Shown: positions 61,664 through 64,000 of the stretch, piece after piece | Layout: every line of letters starts with the position of its first letter | Position numbering within the stretch: position 1 is the first letter of the stretch | NCBI RefSeq assembly: GCF_040802235.1 | Contig: NC_133161.1 | Span: forward strand, 17,005,001 to 17,069,000 | Direction of reading: 5' to 3' | DNA length: 64,000 bases | Source: Manis javanica | Lineage: Eukaryota > Chordata > Mammalia > Pholidota > Manidae | Notes under the pieces: generated by a model | Seen by the model: only the letters and a program-made list of their open reading frames with translations | What the model was told of the DNA's origin: nothing | The model's database searches: none | Made by a program: the position numbers and the translations under genes

Positions 61664-62130
61664 GGGTCAGGGTTCTCCAGAGAAACAGAGCCAATAGGAT
61701 GTAGGATGTGTGTATGCTTATGTGTGCATATACACATCCATGTGCACATAGTCACACACACACAGAGAAAGACACAGAGAGAGAGAGAGGTTTATTTTAA
61801 AGAATGGGCTTGTGTGATTGTGGAGGCTGGTAAGTCCAAACTGTGCAGGTTAGGCCGGCAGGCTGTTGCAGTGGCAGTTCCAGTCTGAAGGCGCTCGGCA
61901 GATTCTCCTGTATCCCAGGGAGGTCAGTGTTTTGGTCTAGTCATTCCTTCAACTGATTGGATAAGGGCCATTCACATAATATGGAGGGTCATGTGCTTTA
62001 CTCAAAGTCTACTGATTTGAATGTTAGTCTCATCTAAAATACCTTCAGAGAAACATGTAGAATAGTGCTTGACCGAATATCTGGGTACTGCGGCCTGGCC
62101 AAGTTGACACGTAGGTTTAACTACCACATC
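61664..62130 (+). mobile_element. Old LTR-like interspersed repeat with simple repeat
   Basis: 'gtcagggttctccagagaaacagagccaatagg' start, an expanded CA/GA simple repeat at about 61754-61790, 'ggtttattttaaagaatgggcttgtg', 'ggccaagttgacacgtagg' end. This is a common ancient mammalian LTR-type unit. The exact family is uncertain, and there is no internal region. Confidence 0.5.
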
Positions 62131-62529
62131 CACTGTGCACCCCCCAGCACATACCCACTCTTCCCGGAGGACCCTCTCCAGAAAGTGCTCAGAACATGGT
62201 GGCATCAGGCCTGGACTCCATTCAGGAGTCCTTATTCCCAGAAGCAGGTGCAGCTGGCTCACTCTGATGTCCTATAGCACAGGGCTCCCAAGGCGTGCAG
62301 GATGAACAGGTGGGTTCCAGAACCTTCTAGAACCCGCCAGAAGAGTGCCCTAAACCCAGAGTATGCTGAAAGTACCCAGTGTCATGCCAACTCCAGGGAC
62401 AGATCTAGCCTGTTCTCCTCCTGAAAGGCCCATGGCTGTACCCCCTGAATATGAGCACAGTGGAGCAGGTGTGGGGCCTACAGTAGGGCAGTCCTTCCTA
62501 GCAAACGATCCTGAAAGACAGACAAAGGG

Positions 62530-62789
62530 CCACACCACTTTTGAATACCTTTAATAATCAGAAACAAAAAGTGAAAACCATTGAAAGGCTTCTGGGACAG
62601 CCCACTCCAAAATGCCCCGGAAGCCTGAGGCAGGTGTAACCTTGACTGCCAGCACTTAAACTTGGAAACAGCCCACCCTCATTCATTCCCTTCTATGCCC
62701 AAGTCCCCCCATCACAGGTCTTCATCATCATCAAAGGTCTCCATGCACCTCAACATTATCATCTCATCATCAATGGGAAGGTCTGGTTC
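62530..62789 (-). CDS. STRA8: STRA8 last exon (C-terminus) and 3' UTR
   Basis: STRA8 is a nuclear regulator induced by retinoic acid that, with MEIOSIN, switches germ cells into meiosis. On the - strand a pyrimidine-rich tract and CAG acceptor end at 62790. The exon codes from 62789 to the TGA at 62712-62714 for 25 residues, EPDLPI followed by DDEMIMLRCMETFDDDEDL. The mouse STRA8 C-terminus as I remember it ends in a very similar MIML-ETFDDEDL acidic motif. An ATTAAA-type signal (plus-strand TTTAAT near 62549-62554) could end the transcript near 62530. Earlier exons should lie beyond the right edge; none is recognisable up to 64000. The tail-to-tail arrangement with SLC23A4 agrees with my memory of mouse chromosome 6. 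A 25-residue match is short, so this is a strong but not certain call. Confidence 0.78.
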
Positions 62790-63179
62790 CTGCAAAACAC
62801 AGGGTAGAAGAAAATTACATTTTTATTTAAATTTAATTTATCCAGGCCCCCAGCAGAAGAGAGGGCCCCACCATCAGGCACACCCTGCTCCCTCAGTCTC
62901 TACTTCCAGCCAAGATGGTAGGGCTATGGGGGGAAGGTCCAGTTTCCATTTCACCAACTCCATACTTCATGATCTCCAGATGGGCTTTTCCTGGAAACAG
63001 TAGAACTGGCTTCTTTCCTGTCCTGGGGATTTCCAAGGTCCCATATCAGAGACCGGGGAAATCTTAGAGCTTTAACCAACTGCCCAGCAGTAGAGGACAG
63101 TGAATTACAGCACAGTGTCCCCCTTGATAAAACAATGTGCAGCTGTTTCAAAACAAGGAAGGAAATGGCTCTCTAGTCA

Positions 63180-63440
63180 TGGGATACACTGTTAAAGGAG
63201 AGCAATGTACGAAGCAATGCACATAGTAGGCACATTCATATTTGAAAGAATATATAAACATCTGTAGAATATCTCTGGATGGCTGCACAAGAAATTAGTC
63301 AGTAATGGTAGTTGCTTCTGGGGAAGGGAATGGGGTCACTGACCAAGGGGCACTAGGAGGAGACAGACTAAGCTTTCTTTGCATATCTTTTGGTAACGGT
63401 CGAATTTGAAACCATGTACGCGGGTTAGCTATTGGGCTAT
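63180..63440 (+). mobile_element. Ancient L1M 3' fragment (STRA8 last intron)
   Basis: 'ctggatggctgcacaagaaattagtcagtaatggtagttgcttctggggaaggg' is typical L1M 3' UTR text, preceded by A-rich sequence. Confidence 0.5.
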
Positions 63441-64000
63441 TGGAGATCATTTTTTTAAGCAGCAGCCATTGTTTGCTTAGCAAGGGTTTCTCATCCTTTT
63501 TACAAAGACCCCAGCCAACCTCTCTGACTCCCATTACCTCTTCCTGTACAAGTATTTTCCTGGGTTTTTGCTCTTCCCGTCTCTCTGCAGCTCAACAGAA
63601 AATGACCCCAGTTGTTTGTTAGCTCTGCTTGTCAGAGGTCGACCCCCTTGGGCCCTGGGAAGATTGCTAAACCCAGTCAGCCATCTCATGAATATGGGAC
63701 CTGGTCCCAAGATTGGGGGCTGATTCTGCAATCCAAGGCTCTCCAGCTTCAGGAATCTGCATTTCCAACCAGCATCCCCAGCAACTCAAGTCTGAGCGCC
63801 TCTGTGTTACGTGGATACTCCCATCCCGCGTGGTCTTCCTTTTCCGCCACATGTGGGGCAAGGATTGTCCCATCACCCCAATCCCACAGCCTTGGTAAAG
63901 TGGACTGACTCCTGTGTTCTGGAGAAGGAGGGACACAGTGGTGAGGGACAGACGGCCAAGGATTGGTGGAAGGTGGAGAGCAAACCAGAGGGAAGGGCCC
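63441..64000. other. No exon recognised
   Basis: Presumably STRA8 intron. No frame on the - strand resembles the preceding STRA8 exons. Confidence 0.35.

Noticed and set aside
1-64000. CRISPR arrays, operons, tRNA or rRNA genes
   Set aside because: No spaced direct repeats, no bacterial gene organisation and no tRNA cloverleaf or rRNA sequence were seen. The window is vertebrate nuclear DNA.

Overview
The window is mammalian nuclear DNA. It has GT-AG spliced exons, abundant LINE-1 (L1) copies, ancient mammalian repeats (L2, MIR, MER5/Charlie-type hAT, MaLR LTRs) and a processed pseudogene. I saw no primate Alu, rodent B1/B2, carnivore CanSINE, ruminant BovB or horse ERE elements. The youngest L1 copies and their unusual tail resemble sequence I associate with pangolins, but that species guess is low confidence.

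The central gene is SLC23A4 (sodium-dependent nucleobase transporter SNBT1, nucleobase-ascorbate transporter family) on the + strand. Twelve coding exons from about 21.77 kb to 59.08 kb join in phase into a 607-residue protein with no stop or frameshift. The first three large introns (6.0, 12.2 and 7.5 kb) are loaded with repeats, while exons 5-12 lie in only 7.2 kb. The protein keeps the Glu-Asn form of the NAT signature and the TM8 glutamate, which points to nucleobase rather than ascorbate transport. In humans this gene is known as a pseudogene; here it looks intact.

About 3.6 kb beyond its stop, on the - strand, lies what I read as the last coding exon of STRA8 (meiotic entry regulator), facing SLC23A4 tail to tail; the rest of STRA8 would lie beyond the right edge.

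The left 21 kb has no host gene I can support. It opens with a broken L1 (ORF1 C-terminus plus ORF2) whose usual 3' terminus is replaced by about 1.5 kb containing a fossil retroviral env TM fragment and ending in poly(A), all lying in an older L1 tail. Then come a GC-rich unrecognised stretch, an L2, an NPM1 retropseudogene with perfect target-site duplications, a - strand L1 with target-site duplications, a MaLR solo LTR and further L1 and hAT pieces.

I found no new multi-gene system. The items most worth a second look are the L1-env composite element, the intact SLC23A4, a 24-bp micro-insertion with L1-type duplications, and a roughly 69-bp near-identical direct repeat 2.9 kb apart in intron 4.
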